Assembly: GCA_905221605.1 (NCBI GenBank)
Contig: CAJNDS010000819.1
Location: 1 to 64,000 of the forward strand
Origin: Symbiodinium natans
Taxonomy: Eukaryota > Sar > Dinophyceae > Suessiales > Symbiodiniaceae
Length of the DNA stretch: 64,000 nucleotides
Direction of reading: 5' to 3'
Shown here: piece after piece, positions 11,701 to 22,640 of the stretch
How the letters are laid out: the number at the start of each line of letters is the position of its first letter
Position numbering within the stretch: position 1 is the first letter of the stretch
Translations under genes and position numbers: made by a program
The notes under the pieces: model-generated
What the model saw: only the letters and a program-made list of their open reading frames with translations
What the model was told of the DNA's origin: nothing
Databases searched by the model: none

Positions 11701-14700
11701 AAGCCCTAAACCCTAAACCCTAAACCCTCCCTGAGATAAACCCAGGTACGTCGCCGTTCGAGAGGGCCATGCAGACACTTCTGGGCCTCTACGAGGGGGG
11801 CTTTCCGCGAGATCGCGTGCGTATCCACATCGACCCGCAGATCCGAGAGCAGGCTTGGGGTTTAGGTCTTAGGGCTTAGGGTTTGGGGTTTAGGGTTTAG
11901 GGTTTAGGGTTTAGGGTTTAGGGTTTAGGGTTTAGGGTTTAGGGTTTAGGGGGCACCTCAGCCCTGGTTCAAAGAGGTTCAGGGCTTAGTCAAAAGCAAT
12001 GTTCCTTGTCAAGCAACCTTCTTCAGCCCAATCGCTGGCCTACGTCTCAGAGCTTCTCAACACCGCAATGGGCATTTTCCAAAATAGGGTACTGTACCTC
12101 AGTACCTCCTTATATACCCCCCAAATTTTCGATGATCCTTCTGCAAGGAATCCCTGCAAAGGCCACCCCTACTTGGGAAAGACCCTAGACCCTACACCCT
12201 AAACTCTGACCTTTTCCCCGTAAACGCATGCGAAACGGGTGGGCAAACAGCCCTAAGCCCTAAACCCTAAACCTCTCTACCATATAAACCTAAATGTTAA
12301 ACACGAATTTAGCGATTTGATCAATTTTTCCCCCATTGTTCTCTAAACAATAACCCCCCCCCCCCTCTCCTTTCGCCAATCTAACTTGGCATTGGGCTTC
12401 AATGGTTAGGAGTTTGGCAACTTCCAGCCGCCCGGTCTTACGGGCATGGTCCGCGTGGAGGCGCGAGATTCCACATTGAGGCCACAGGCTGTTTAGGGTT
12501 TAGGGTTTAGGGTTTAGGGTTTAGGGCCTAGGGTTTACGGTTTAGGGTTTAGGGCTGCTTTTTGTGTTTAGGTTTAGGCGGTTAAGGACCCCATGTTGAG
12601 TTGATGTCGGCGGCCTTCACTTGGCGTCCCCTGATAAGGAGGGACCCCTAGAAGGGATCCTTCATCTTACGCCCCTCTAGAACCCCTATATCTACCTCTG
12701 TATATATAGTCCGTATATACCTAGCCCCCAAATAACCCTAGACCCTAAATCCTAAACCCTAAACCCTAAATCCTGACCCTAAACCCTAAACCCTAAACCC
12801 CTAAGGTCCCAGATACGGGTCCCTCGAGTAGTCCCTGGAGCTTCACTGTGTCGTCGCTTGAGTTTCAGCTCCGGAGCCAGCCCAGACGTAACTCGTCAGG
12901 TCTCAAAGGGGTTAGGGTTTAGGGTTTAGGGTTTAGGGTTTAGGGTTTAGGGCTTAGGGCTTAGGGCTTAGGGCTTAGGGCTTAGGGCTTAGGGCTTAGG
13001 GCTTAGGGCTCAACCTACCTTGAACTTTGAAGCGAGTGCGCCCTTTAGCAAAGCATAGCCTCTTCTCTTGCCGAGCGAAGAACACATCCAGAGGAGGATC
13101 TGGTTGGGAGGACCTACTACCGGCGGCCAAACGCGGAAAGCTCCGCGGACGTCTTTGACCGGGTCAAGCAGTCTCTGGGCTGCCTAAACCCTAAACTAAG
13201 TGAGGGGTCGCTTCCGTCGAGCGACAGACCCCGAACGCTCGGCCGAGGGCCTTACAGCCCGAGCGCCCAAGCGAAAAGAGAAACGGAAAGGTGAGGGTTA
13301 AGCCTCACCGTCTGTCCTGGACAGGCCAACGGACATCGGCCTTTTTTACGACAACGTCAGTACTCGGCTAAGGGGTGGCCGTACCCAGACCACCTTTAGC
13401 GCAGCTAAAAAAGTATAACCCCAAATCGTATCTGGAGATCGGGTTTTGGGTTCAGGGGCCCCCTGGCCCCTGGTGGCTGGATTCCTGGACCAGGAGGCTG
13501 GCGAGGGGGTCCAGGCAGGCAGGTTGCCCAATTTCAAGGAATGGGGTTCTTTGCACGGATTTTTTCGAGCCTCAGGGCCTGGGGGCCTCTCTCGAGGCCT
13601 CCACCGAGGCCCCCCCCCTGGCCTGGAGCCTCTCCCAAGGCCTCCGCTCGGCCCCGGAGCCACCCACCCAGAACCGGCCCTGAAAGGCCCCAAAGCCCGT
13701 GAGAAACCCAAGAGCCACCAAAAGGCTTCAAAAGGCCCCCTGGCCCTAAAAGAAGGGGGGGGGGGACCGCAGGATGCCTAATGAAAAATGCGTTTGTTTT
13801 GGTACTGAAATGGTTGGTTTTGGGCACCCCTTCATTTTACCCCAGAAGGGCCAGGAAAGCCGCCAGGAAGCCCCCAAAAGGGCCCAAGAGCTACCAAAAG
13901 GCTTGAGGCCCTTAAAGAAGGGGAATCCAGGACCAGGCACAAAGGGTTTGCCTGACCTTCAAATAAATAAGGGCCTCTACGGGCCCTGACACGCCGAAGG
14001 CCCGAAAAGGGCCGAGGCTACCCCGAACCCCTAGCTTAAACCCTAACACCGCAACTTTAAAAACATCAAAGCAAGCATCAGGGCACAAGAAAGTAAATTC
14101 CATAAACCCTAAACCCTAATAGAGTATAGTTTGGGTGGCCGGGGTGGGTTGACGGGCAACGCGAGTAACCCCTAAACTCTAAACCCTAAACCCTAAACCC
14201 TAAACCCTAAACCCTAAACCCCTAAACCCCTAAACCCCTAACCCCTAACCCCTAACCCCTAATTACGCCTTGCCCACAATCTGAAGTGTTCTTCTCCCAG
14301 CCAGCGCCTGCTAGATGTCCACGAGGTTTCGGGCAGGTTTCATTTGGGGTTCATATGCCCCGGAAGCAACTCTAAAGCATCGAAAGTCCAGACCCTGAAC
14401 CCTAAACCCTAAACCCTACTAACCAGTTTCCCTAAGCCCCTCGAGGTTCTGGGACAAGCTGTTTGGGGAGAATGGCAACGGTCTCCTGGCAGGCGACAGC
14501 CGCACCTACGATCCTTGCAGCCTTTTGAATAGGGTCTAGGGTTCAGGGTTTAGAGGCTAGGGTTCAGGGTTTAGGGTTTAGGGTTTAGTTCATGGTTCAG
14601 GGTTTAGGGTTTAGGGTTTTGAGCATGGCAGACGTAGCAGCTGAGGACATGTGCTTGGTGGTAACCCACGGGCTCACGATTCGCCTGATGCTCATGTGCC

Positions 14701-14993
14701 TCTTCAACTGGTCGGTCGCAACCTTCGAGTCAGTCTGGAGCCTCGCGCAGCCCTGTATCCCTAAGGTTGTACCCTTAAAGGTTCCCCTTATGATTTTCGT
14801 GTTGGTGCCCCAGGCCCCATTATTGCCTATAAACCCTCTAAACCCTAAACCTTATAAACCCGGGGGGTAAAAAAGTGCCCTGAACCCTAAACTCTGTTGC
14901 GGAGAGAGAAAATTCTGCTCTTAGACGAGTGGCCAGGAATCTCAGCTACTGTGAGCACGTCACGCTGAAGAAGCATCAAGGCTGCACACTGGG
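7358..14993 (+). CDS. Histidine phosphatase superfamily protein (phosphoglycerate mutase-like), multi-exon
   Basis: Exons: 9313-9374 or to about 9397 (RIVLLRHGQSQGNV, the RHG motif with the nucleophilic His at 9359-9361), 10810-10920 (NVDKMLYTSKGD..LELTRAGIQQAKDAG), 11746-11852 (TSPFERAMQTLLGLYEGG..IDPQIREQ, catalytic Arg and Glu region), 12410-12467 (EFGNFQPPGLTG), 13111-13180 (TYYRRPNAESSADVFDRVK), 14446-about 14512 (FWDKLFGENGNG), 14632-14744 (EDMCLVVTHGLTIRLMLM.., second catalytic His in THG) and 14937-about 14993 (NLSYCEHVTL). The junction REQ|EFGNFQ is exact with GC at 11853 and AG at 12409. Family members of this type transfer or remove phosphate through a phospho-His intermediate; the substrate cannot be told from sequence. 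Two upstream exon-like segments, 7358-7399 (VCADRAVAEELEKM) and about 7971-8042 (ELKESGHFDDQVTIQRRCRG), may be its N-terminus. All exons are on the + strand between the two halves of the CK1 kinase. Confidence 0.85.
9064..9297 (+). mobile_element. H-family element cut by a CCCTAAA array
   Basis: AAAGGAGGGACCCTTCTCAG opens the copy; it runs to AAGGGTCCCTTCTGGGGGTC (about 9171-9190), where the final CCTCCTTT should follow. Instead a perfect CCCTAAA array of about 107 bp starts (9191-9297). Confidence 0.72.
10235..10576 (+). repeat. CCCCTAAA (8-mer) variant telomere-like array
   Basis: About 40 units of AAACCCCT with occasional CCCTAAA or CCCCTC. It is longer and more uniform than most arrays, implying local expansion of a one-base variant. 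Confidence 0.9.
11416..11574 (+). repeat. CCCTATAAA (9-mer) array
   Basis: About 14 tandem copies of AAACCCTAT between standard CCCTAAA units. The minus-strand Val-Tyr-Arg repeat frame here is non-coding. Confidence 0.9.
12909..13013 (+). repeat. TTTAGGG array changing to pure TTAGGGC units
   Basis: Six TTTAGGG units are followed by nine or more identical GGGCTTA units. A similar block is at 25136-25170. Confidence 0.88.
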
Positions 14994-15534
14994 GGCCGTG
15001 GCTTAGGGTTTAGGGTTTGGGGGGGCCTGGGAGATTGGGGTTGAGAGGGTCTTGTCGTGTAGGACATGCCATGGCCCTTACCTCCATCTTGCAAGCATCC
15101 TGCGGTTGCTTCCTTCGTGGGGGTTCAGGGCCGAACGTCGACGGGTTAAGCCGGCAAGGCGAATGAAATTCTGAACCCCAAATCCCCCAACAAAGCCAAG
15201 GAACAGCGACCAGTGCAGGTATGAGTTCTGCACTGAAGAGTCTTTCCCTGCCCGGCTGCCTTGGGCCACGCGCAAGGTGTGGGTGGTCTTGCGGCTTGCT
15301 TCAACAGAGCCGAAACCGAACGCCTACTGACGAACGATTTGTCTGTGGGGATGTGATGAGGTGAGCCTGGCATGGGCCGGCTTGTTTAGGGTTTAGGGTG
15401 CAGGGTTTAGGGTTTAGGGTTTCAAGGAGGGCTAAGTGCGTAGGCATGTGCAAGGAAGGTTCTAGGAGATCTTGGCCCCGCCAAGGCGTGTAGGGAGAGG
15501 GTCTAGGGTTTGCAGGGTTAATTTGTAGCCCAGT

Positions 15535-15615
15535 GGTACCCTTTTTTCCTTTCTTGGTTCAAGGTAACCAAACAAAAAGGGTGCCCTTATTATGATATGG
15601 CTACTTGGCTACCAG
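15535..15615 (+). mobile_element. A-family introner element
   Basis: GTAGCCCAGTGGTACCCTTT at the left, GCTACTTGGCTACCAG at the right, with GGTTCAAGGTAACC in the middle. It is the shortest copy (81 bp) and carries no telomeric insert. The right end abuts the exon-like segment that begins GCAGGGTTCTGAGCATC. Confidence 0.75.
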
Positions 15616-18600
15616 GCAGGGTTCTGAGCATCTTAGACTTGGGTTTGAAGGAGGGAGTTCCTGCATCCCTCACAAGGAAGACTCAGGAATCCTCCCGGCC
15701 TCCGCCAGAGCCCGAAATCCCAGTCTGGCATTCAGTTCCCCCGCCATGCTCGGGATCTTCTCCTTTCCTCCTTTCCTTCGGGGGGTTTGGGGGTATTTTC
15801 TTGCGGAGGGTGGGAAGTACCTTGTGGGTTCTGCGCAGAGTCTGAGGAAGAACAAGCCGGCGCCCAAGCGGATGATCTGGAAGTTGCAGAAGATCCCTGC
15901 CTATATCCTCCTTGGGATTTTTTTATTTTGTTTAAATCAAACCCAAGAGGATATAAACAAATTTATTTTTGAGGGGAGTATAGTTGCCTCTACGCACTGC
16001 GCTCCTTGTCCCCCCTCAAAAAAAAACTCAACTTACAGACCCAAAGCCGAAAGCGACAGGTGACGTCTAGTTGCCTAAGAGTCCGCCGATATATGACGGT
16101 TGCTGGAATGCTAGGGCGCTTAAACTTAGCATGGTAAGGCAACCCTCAACTCTACGATGCTCCTTTCTAGGACCCAGAGGAAGCCCTTACTCCCTTTTCT
16201 TACGGCTTAGGTTCCCTTCTGAGCCCCTTTAAACGGGTTTAGGGTTTAGGGTTCTTTAAACCACAAAGTGTAACCTGTTTATTCCTAGGTTACTCTTGGG
16301 TCCAGTTTTTTGCATTAGCCCAATGGCTTCACAGGTTGGACCCAGCTCCTTTACACCTCTTCCTCTTGGCTCTAGGATCTCAGGGATGTTTCCTCAAAGC
16401 CCTACCGCCCCCCCCCCCCCCTCCAACTTCTTCCGCCTAACCGTAAACCCTAAACCCTAAACCCTAAACCCCAAACCCCAAACCCCAAACCCTAAACATC
16501 ATCTGGCAGGATCCGGGAAGCTCGGAAGATGCTGGGAGGCGCCCTGGACGGGCGAGAGCCTTGGCTCGTTTAGGGTTTAGGGCCCTATAATCCCTGAACT
16601 GCAGCTTACACCCTATCAACCCTATGAGCCCCAGAAGCCCTAGAAACACTGCATAACCCTTATAAAAGCCCCATAAGCCATACAAAGGTTTCTAAATCCT
16701 ATAAACCCTGTAAAAACCTTATAAAAGCCCTATAAAACCTATAAACCCTAAGAGCTTTCGGGCTTCAGTCGTGGGCAGGACGCCGAGCATCAGGAAGAAA
16801 CTGGGGACCTGGATACCGACACCGCGGACGGGTTTAGGGTTTAGGGTTTAGGGCTTAGGGCTTAGGGCTTAGGGCTTAGGGGTTAGCAGGATTTCGGGGT
16901 TGCGGATGGTTTAAGGGTGTAAGGCTTTGAGGAGTCAGTGTTTAGGGTACAGGGTTTGGGGTTTAGTAAAGGCTGCAGGGCTTATTTCTAGGGTGTACAT
17001 ATATATATATATATGGTGAGGACAAGAGACTGGGTCCAAAAAGAGCATTGCAACCCTATACCCTTGAACCCTAAACCCTGAACCCTAAACCCTACACCCT
17101 AAACCCTAAACCCTAAAGCCAAAGGACGACGCCATGCTCGAACGCTTCGACAAGTTCCTTGACGCACAGCACCTCGGCCTCGGACTTAACATACCCAAGG
17201 AGGCCCAAAAAGGGTTTAGGGTTTGGGGTTTAGAGTTTAGGGTTTTAGGGTTTAAGGGTTGAGGGTTTCGGGTTTAGGGTTTAGGGGCCAAGGAGGCCCC
17301 GAAAGGGTACCCTAGTTTAGAGAACCACCCTAATTGAAATCTAAACCATGTAATATAGGGGCCTTAATAAGTAGAATAGGGTTTTGGGGGTTTCCTTAGT
17401 GGAGCGATATAGGGACCATGAGAGAATACTCCGACAAACTATCCCGACCCCTGTTGTAGGTCTGTAAACTTGAGCTGCAGGGCCGTATAAGGGACCTTAA
17501 GGGTAATGTTGGGGCTACTTCGTAAGCAAAGAGGGATTTTATAAGTTATATACAGGCGTTGTATAGCGGAGTAAGATTAGGGTTCGCTTCTAGGGGTCCC
17601 TCCTTGTATGTATCCCTTAACAAGACGCATTTCGGCTTGTGTGTGGCCTAAGCCCTACAAGGAGGGGCCCCCTTACTATACTAACTGTAGTTAAGGGACT
17701 CATAACTTAATTTAGGATCCTTATAACCCAATTTGGGGCCCTTATGACTCTGCTGATAACTAGGGGGGCCCCTCCTTGTAGCCCTATCGCTTTGGCCGTT
17801 CGCGGGCTTCTTGCTTGGGTGACTTGTTTTTCGGGCTCCCTTCTCTGCAACCTGAGCTACAGTAAACTCCAGAAAGTTGGCACATGGTTCTAAGGATGAT
17901 TAGAGCTGGGATTCCCTTTCGTATACCTTTGGGGGTATGGGGATAAGGATGTTCCAACTTGTTCTGGGGTTTACTGTATGCTTCTCTGTAGGTTACGAGG
18001 GCCTGGTTCGCACACTTCTACTGGTGTTATGACTAGTTTGATTGTTATTCTTGGCAGTTAAGCAAAAGGGCACCCTTTTTCCTCCCAGGTTACTGGGCAA
18101 CCTAGAATCTGGTTACTGGGGTACCAAGTATTGGCAAAGGCCAGAGATTCGAAGCAGTTGCAACTTGCGGGAACTTTAGAGGAAGAAGCCCTCCCACCAC
18201 TTCCACAAGCACCAAAATACAAGTCTCAGGGTGTAGGGCCAGTGTAGGGTTTAGGATTAAGGGTAGGTGTTCCCCAGTCAGCTTGGAGAGCGACTGGCTC
18301 CGGCAAGGTCAGTGTACACGGTGGTTGCTTGAGAGCTTTCGGTGGCGCATTGGAATCTGGTTTGCCTTCAGTCCAGTAGCACAAATGGGTATGTAGAGCC
18401 TAGGATTTGGGCAACCTCAAATCCCATACCCTGAGCCCCAAAACCCTAAACGCGAAACCCCACAACCCTGAACCCCAAATCCCGACACAGGTTCCCAGAC
18501 CTTGGAGGATCCAAAAAGCAGAGCCCCCAAACAGTACCCTATACTACGATTGGATCCTCCCCTAAACCTTAAACCTTACACCCTAAACCCGAAACCCTAA

Positions 18601-19357
18601 ACCCTAGGGCGCAGCGTGCGAGGCTGAACAAGATCCTCAGGGCCAGGTCTGAGCCCTACACGGTCTCTCGGCCTGAAGGTTTCAAGTGTTGGGAGCGACC
18701 TTGCGTGCCAGTTGAAGGCTTTAGGGGGTTTAGGGTTTAGGGTTTAGGGTTTAGGGTTTAGGGTTTAGGGTTTAGGGTTTAGATTTTAGGGTTTAGGGTT
18801 TAGGGTTTAGGGTTTAGAGCTTTACGGTTCGAGGGGTTCAGGGCTTTAGGGGATGGAGGATTTTGAGGGTTCGGGGGTTTCCGGATGTCGTGGTTTAGTC
18901 GAGAAGTGTTGTGGGCGTTGAGGCTTGGGCGTTTGAATCTACCAGACCGTTTGGAGGATCCAAAAAGTAGAACCCCCCCAAATGGAACCCTATACTACCT
19001 TTGGGTCATTCTTAGGAACCCTTAGTACTTTGAGGATCCTTCCGGGGGGTCTACGTGGCGCTGAAAGACGCAGGTGGTGGGTAGTGGGTAATGTATATAC
19101 ACACAGCTTGTAGCAGCATTGCAGGCTGAGCTCACAGCTTTACGTGCAAAGGTTGCGATTTTCGCCTAGTAGGTGTGTCTTTTGGTGCGCCCAGTAGCAC
19201 GAACCACCCGCTGGCAAGCGCCGCACTGGGATGGCGGCACAGGTTCTCTTTTGCTTTTGCAATCTTAGGGTCCCTGAAGATGGGGGAGCCCTTCTGTGCC
19301 CTAAACCCCTGGACCCCTGCATTATATATATATATATATGTATATATCTATATATAT

Positions 19358-19396
<39 letters not shown>

Positions 19397-21787
19397 CCCT
19401 ATAAAGCAGTTTCTCTTCGCTTCGCCCTCGAAGGGCCAAAGTGAACATCTAAGTGTCACGAAGCCCCGCGCCACTCGAAGACTCAGATGGCGACAGAACC
19501 CCAAGACCGCTAACTTGGTGCCAGGGCAAATTCTCTTGGGGCTTAGGGTTGAGGATTTGTTTAGGGTTTAGGGTTTAGGGTTTAGGGTTTAGGGTTTAGG
19601 GTTTAGGGTTTAGGGTTAAAAAGGGTGGTTGAGGTCATCAACTACCTGGAGATACCCCAGCCGCGGACGATGCACATCGAGGCGGTACTGTCCAGGTGGA
19701 CCGGCAGGGCTTAGGGCTCTGGGTTTTTAAGTTAAGCCCTAAACCCTAAACCCTAAACCCTAAGCCCTGATGAGGGAAAAATGGTTCAGAGGGTTCCAAT
19801 GGCCAATCGAAGGCGAGGCGGGGCTGCAACACATAATTTTAGGGTTTGGGGCTTAGGGTTCAGGGTTTAGGGTTCAGGGTTTAGGGTTCAGGGCTTCAGG
19901 GTTCAGGGCTTTAGGGCGTCGAGATTAGGGTTCCCGCTTACAGAGTGGCTGAGTTTGAGAGTTCAGGACCCTCCAAAGCCCCTCAAACCCCAAACCCTAA
20001 ACCCCCAATCTCAGGCTTGTCCCTGGTCACAATCACAGCGACAGTGGCACGCTGCCTGTTAAGCGAGAGACCTGGCTGGCCAGGGTCCTCCTTGCACTTC
20101 TTGAGGTTTAGGGTTTAGGGTTTAGGGTTTAGGGTTTAGGGTTTAGGGTTTAGGGTTTAGGGTTTAGGGTTTAGGGTTTAGGGTTTAGGAAACCCTAAAC
20201 CCTAAACCTTAAACCCTAAACCCTAAACCTTAAAGCCTAAACCCTAAACCCTAAACGCCACAGGCGTGCACACACCACATTCAAGCATCCCGTCACGGAG
20301 GCCTGGGCGAGGCTCGAGAGGACATGTAGTAACCCAGGACCATTCAGTTGTATGCATACTGAGGGGTGAGAGCCCGCTGCTGCTCAGCTAGGGGGGCCGA
20401 AAACAGCTCCCGATACTAGAAGAGGACATGTAGAAACCCGGGACCTTTCATTTGTATACCTACTGAGGGGTGGGGGCCCGCTGCTGCTCAGCTAGGGGGG
20501 CCGAAGACAGCTCCTGACACTCGTAAAGAGTAGCCCTCCTTTGAGCATGTTGGTCACAGCACCCAATGAGGTGCTCGATAGAATCGTCCAGGCCTGCCGC
20601 CTATCCATATAAGTTCCCTTCCCCTTACCTGGTATGGCATAGGCTGGTTGTAGTGGCAACTGGTTCCTGGAGGAAACAAGGTGGGTGGAGACCTGGCATA
20701 GTTGTACAAAGTCATCAACCAAGCCAGTACCGCAGGCCAAGGTATCTGCTTTACTGTGCTCAGATACGGGGGGGGGTGTAGTCCTGTTGTGCTATTACGG
20801 GTTACCGGTCAACATGTGACAAGAATCTTTGGTCATGCTTGGTCCAGGCGCGGAACCCCCCCCCAGACAAACTTTCAATCCGATAACATTGTCCTACCAT
20901 GAATGCCTTATGGGCGATATCCCTGTGGCCGTTCACACACAGCCTGGGGTGACAGTTCTTCTTTTCTAGTTTCCGACCTTGTACCCCGCATTGCCGTGGC
21001 TAGTCGGGTGGCAAAAAAAACCCTCAACCCTAAACCCTAGGCCAAAAACAGCAACCCTAAACCCTATATAAACCCTGGACCCCTGACTCACTCCACCCCT
21101 GGAGTTATTTAGGGGGATGTGGGGAGCTTCCCTAACCCTGAACCCTAAGCCCTAAACCCTCACTGGCTGAGCCAAGGACAAGTTGGAGGAGATGGCTGCA
21201 AGAGGTCCTACGCTCACCAAGGAACAGGTCAGAGTTTCCATTCATGGCCTAGATGTCAGCAAGGGTGCAGTTCTCTAGAAATAAGGTTTAGGGTTTAGAG
21301 TTTAGGGTCTAGGGCTTAGGGTTTAATTAGGGTTGAGGGGGCGCTCACCAAGGAACGGGTCAGGTGTCCATACAAAAAAGGTGGGAAGAAGTACTAACCC
21401 CTCTGTCATTATACCATAATAACCCCCCCGAAACCCTATTCTAATTATTAAGGCCCCTTGATTATATACATGCTTTAGATTTCAATAAGGGTGGTTCATT
21501 TTGGGTACAGGCCCCCTTTTCAAAGAACTACCCATGCAGGTATTGTCATTTCCCCGTCAACAGGACGCAACAGGTAGAACCTTCGGACGTTTTGCCGTGC
21601 ATGGGATGAGAACCCTAAACCCTAAACCCTAATAAACCCTAAACCATATGCCCTGAGTATGCAAAGAAAGGTGGAGTTCATCGACTGGTGGGGCGGCAAG
21701 CTGAGCTACGAGGGGAAGATGCTCCGGTGCAACCGCAGTGGCACCATCCATCCAGACCTGGATCCCAACCAGATGGGCAGCAGCCTT
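15616..21787 (+). CDS. Exon-like segments of unknown function between the phosphatase and the CK1 3' half
   Basis: I do not recognise this gene or genes. Segments with coding character that are bounded by elements or telomeric arrays: 15616-15750 (LSILDLGLKEGVPASLTRK, starting at the 3' end of an A element), 15837-15894 (ESEEEQAGAQADDLEVAEDP, ending at a C element), 16507-16568 (GRIREARKMLGGALDGREPW), about 16780-16830 (acidic), 17124-17208 (DDAMLERFDKFLDAQHLGLG), 18145-18220, 18613-18680 (QRARLNKILRARSEPYTVSR), 19637-19708 (VINYLEIPQPRTMHIEAVLS), 20021-20104, 21178-21240 (KDKLEEMAARGPTLTKEQ) and 21671-21787 (VEFIDWWGGKLSYEGKMLRC). They may be the 3' end of the phosphatase gene, a separate gene, or the 5' part of the second CK1 copy. 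VEFIDWWGGK falls where a CK1 would have its xxIDFGLxK motif, but the resemblance is weak. Confidence 0.45.
15901..15983 (+). mobile_element. C-family element
   Basis: CTATATCCTCCTTGGGATTT at the left, GAGGGGAGTATAG at the right, with the family landmark AAACCCAAGAGGATAT inside. It directly follows the acidic exon-like segment at 15837-15894. Other copies: 26971-27071, 27684-27785 and 30784-30880. Confidence 0.7.
16170..16303 (+). mobile_element. J-family element with a short telomeric insert
   Basis: Left GGACCCAGAGGAAGCCC, right CCTAGGTTACTCTTGGGTCC, loop AGGTTCCCTTCTGAGCCCCT then TTAAA. Three TTTAGGG-type units at 16233-16252 interrupt it. Other copies: 23445-23501, 51624-51746 and 63189-63290. 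Confidence 0.68.
17656..17780 (+). mobile_element. F-family inverted-repeat element
   Basis: TACAAGGAGGGGCCCCCTTA at the left and GGGGGGCCCCTCCTTGTA at the right: 17-18-bp inverted ends around CTGTAGTTAAGGGACTCATA and TAGGATCCTTATAACCC. Copies: 27453-27576 (complete) and 26841-26931 (right half missing). Confidence 0.78.
18952..19040 (+). mobile_element. M-family element
   Basis: GGAGGATCCAAAAAGTAGAA at the left, TAGTACTTTGAGGATCCT at the right, with AACCCTATACTACCTTTGGG inside, matching the copy at 609-700. Confidence 0.66.
19345..19396 (+). repeat. (TTTA)n microsatellite
   Basis: TATATA runs followed by about 11 TTTA units; the open frames across it are non-coding. Confidence 0.9.
20104..20260 (+). 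repeat. Head-to-head TTTAGGG / CCCTAAA palindrome
   Basis: About 12 TTTAGGG units (20105-20188) meet CCCTAAA units (20189-20260) at the junction TTTAGGAAACCCTAAA, forming a large perfect inverted repeat with no loop. Confidence 0.9.
20317..20525 (+). repeat. Tandem duplication of a 104-bp unit
   Basis: The unit starts AGAGGACATGTAG at 20317 and again at 20421, continuing through TACTGAGGGGTG and CAGCTAGGGGGGCCGAA to ACAGCTCC. The two copies differ at about ten positions. Confidence 0.88.
21405..21502 (+). mobile_element. L-family element
   Basis: CATAATAACCCCCCCGAAAC..CTAATTATTAAGGCCCCTTG..AATAAGGGTGGTTC. A reversed copy lies at about 17326-17400 (GAACCACCCTAATTGAAATC..GGGGCCTTAATAAGTAGAAT) and a diverged one at about 31783-31884. 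Confidence 0.6.
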
Positions 21788-21806
21788 TGAGATCATAAGA
21801 ACCTTC

Positions 21807-21920
21807 GTGGCCCAGTGGTACCCTTTTCCCTTTTTTGGTTCAGAGTTCCCTTATAAACAAAGTAAACCAACCCAAAGAAAAGGTTGCACTTCTTTATAAT
21901 ATGGCTACTGTGCTACCAAG
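21807..21920 (+). mobile_element. A-family introner element
   Basis: Left end GTGGCCCAGTGGTACCC, right end GCTACTGTGCTACCAAG. The core TTCCCTTATAAACAAAGTAAACCAACCC is the long form of the A loop, seen also at 37306-37421 and 55116-55220. It lies just downstream of the exon-like segment 21671-21787. Confidence 0.75.
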
Positions 21921-22640
21921 GAACCGTCTGGATCTTGAAGTCGCTTGGAGGATGTCATCGCAGCCTCGGTGAGCAGGGAAGGTGCTGTTGGCTGAGCTCG
22001 CACACGGACTGCCCGTCATCCCATGCAATTCTGTGAGGCGGGCTGCTTGGAGCGGAATGTAGGCAAACAGGTAGGAAGGGTTCATCCGAGATGCCAGAGA
22101 TACCGAAGGACTGAATCTCTGATCCTGCCGCACGCCATCGTTAAAAAGTGCCCGTGCAAGATGACAAGTTCACCTCCCCTCTCCCGTTGGAATTGGAGCA
22201 CACCTGCGTCGAAAACAGTATACCACTTTTGGTTATATAAACCACAAAGATTTAAACCTTCTTTAAGGTACCCCGAAAAGGGACCAGAATTGGGAAAACT
22301 GCGCATATGTCTCTTGCTATTGAGAGTGTCGTGAAGAGATGTGCGTTTGGCCCCATGTCATGTCCCTTAGCCGGCCCGCTACTCGGAGCTCAGAGATACT
22401 TGGAAATAGTTTTGTTAAAGTATTTGGGTACTAAAGTTCCTAAGAAACAGCTAAAGTTCCTAAGAAACAGAACTAAAGTTCCTAAGAAACAGCGGAAATT
22501 AGATTTTTTGGCTAGGGTTCCAAGTTCAGTCTTAGTAGCTGAATGAGTACACTTGACACTTTTTGGGATAGTATAATCCCCCATAGAACTGCAGGGTTTA
22601 GGGTTTAGGGTTTAGGGTTTAGGGTTTAGGGTTGGGACAG

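Noticed and set aside
13346-13989. Overlapping open frames on both strands (97-121 codons, Gly/Pro-rich)
   Set aside because: Lies in the intron between two phosphatase exons, GC-rich and open on both strands. No domain, no splice support, and repeated GGCCC-type sequence. A real protein is unlikely, though not excluded.
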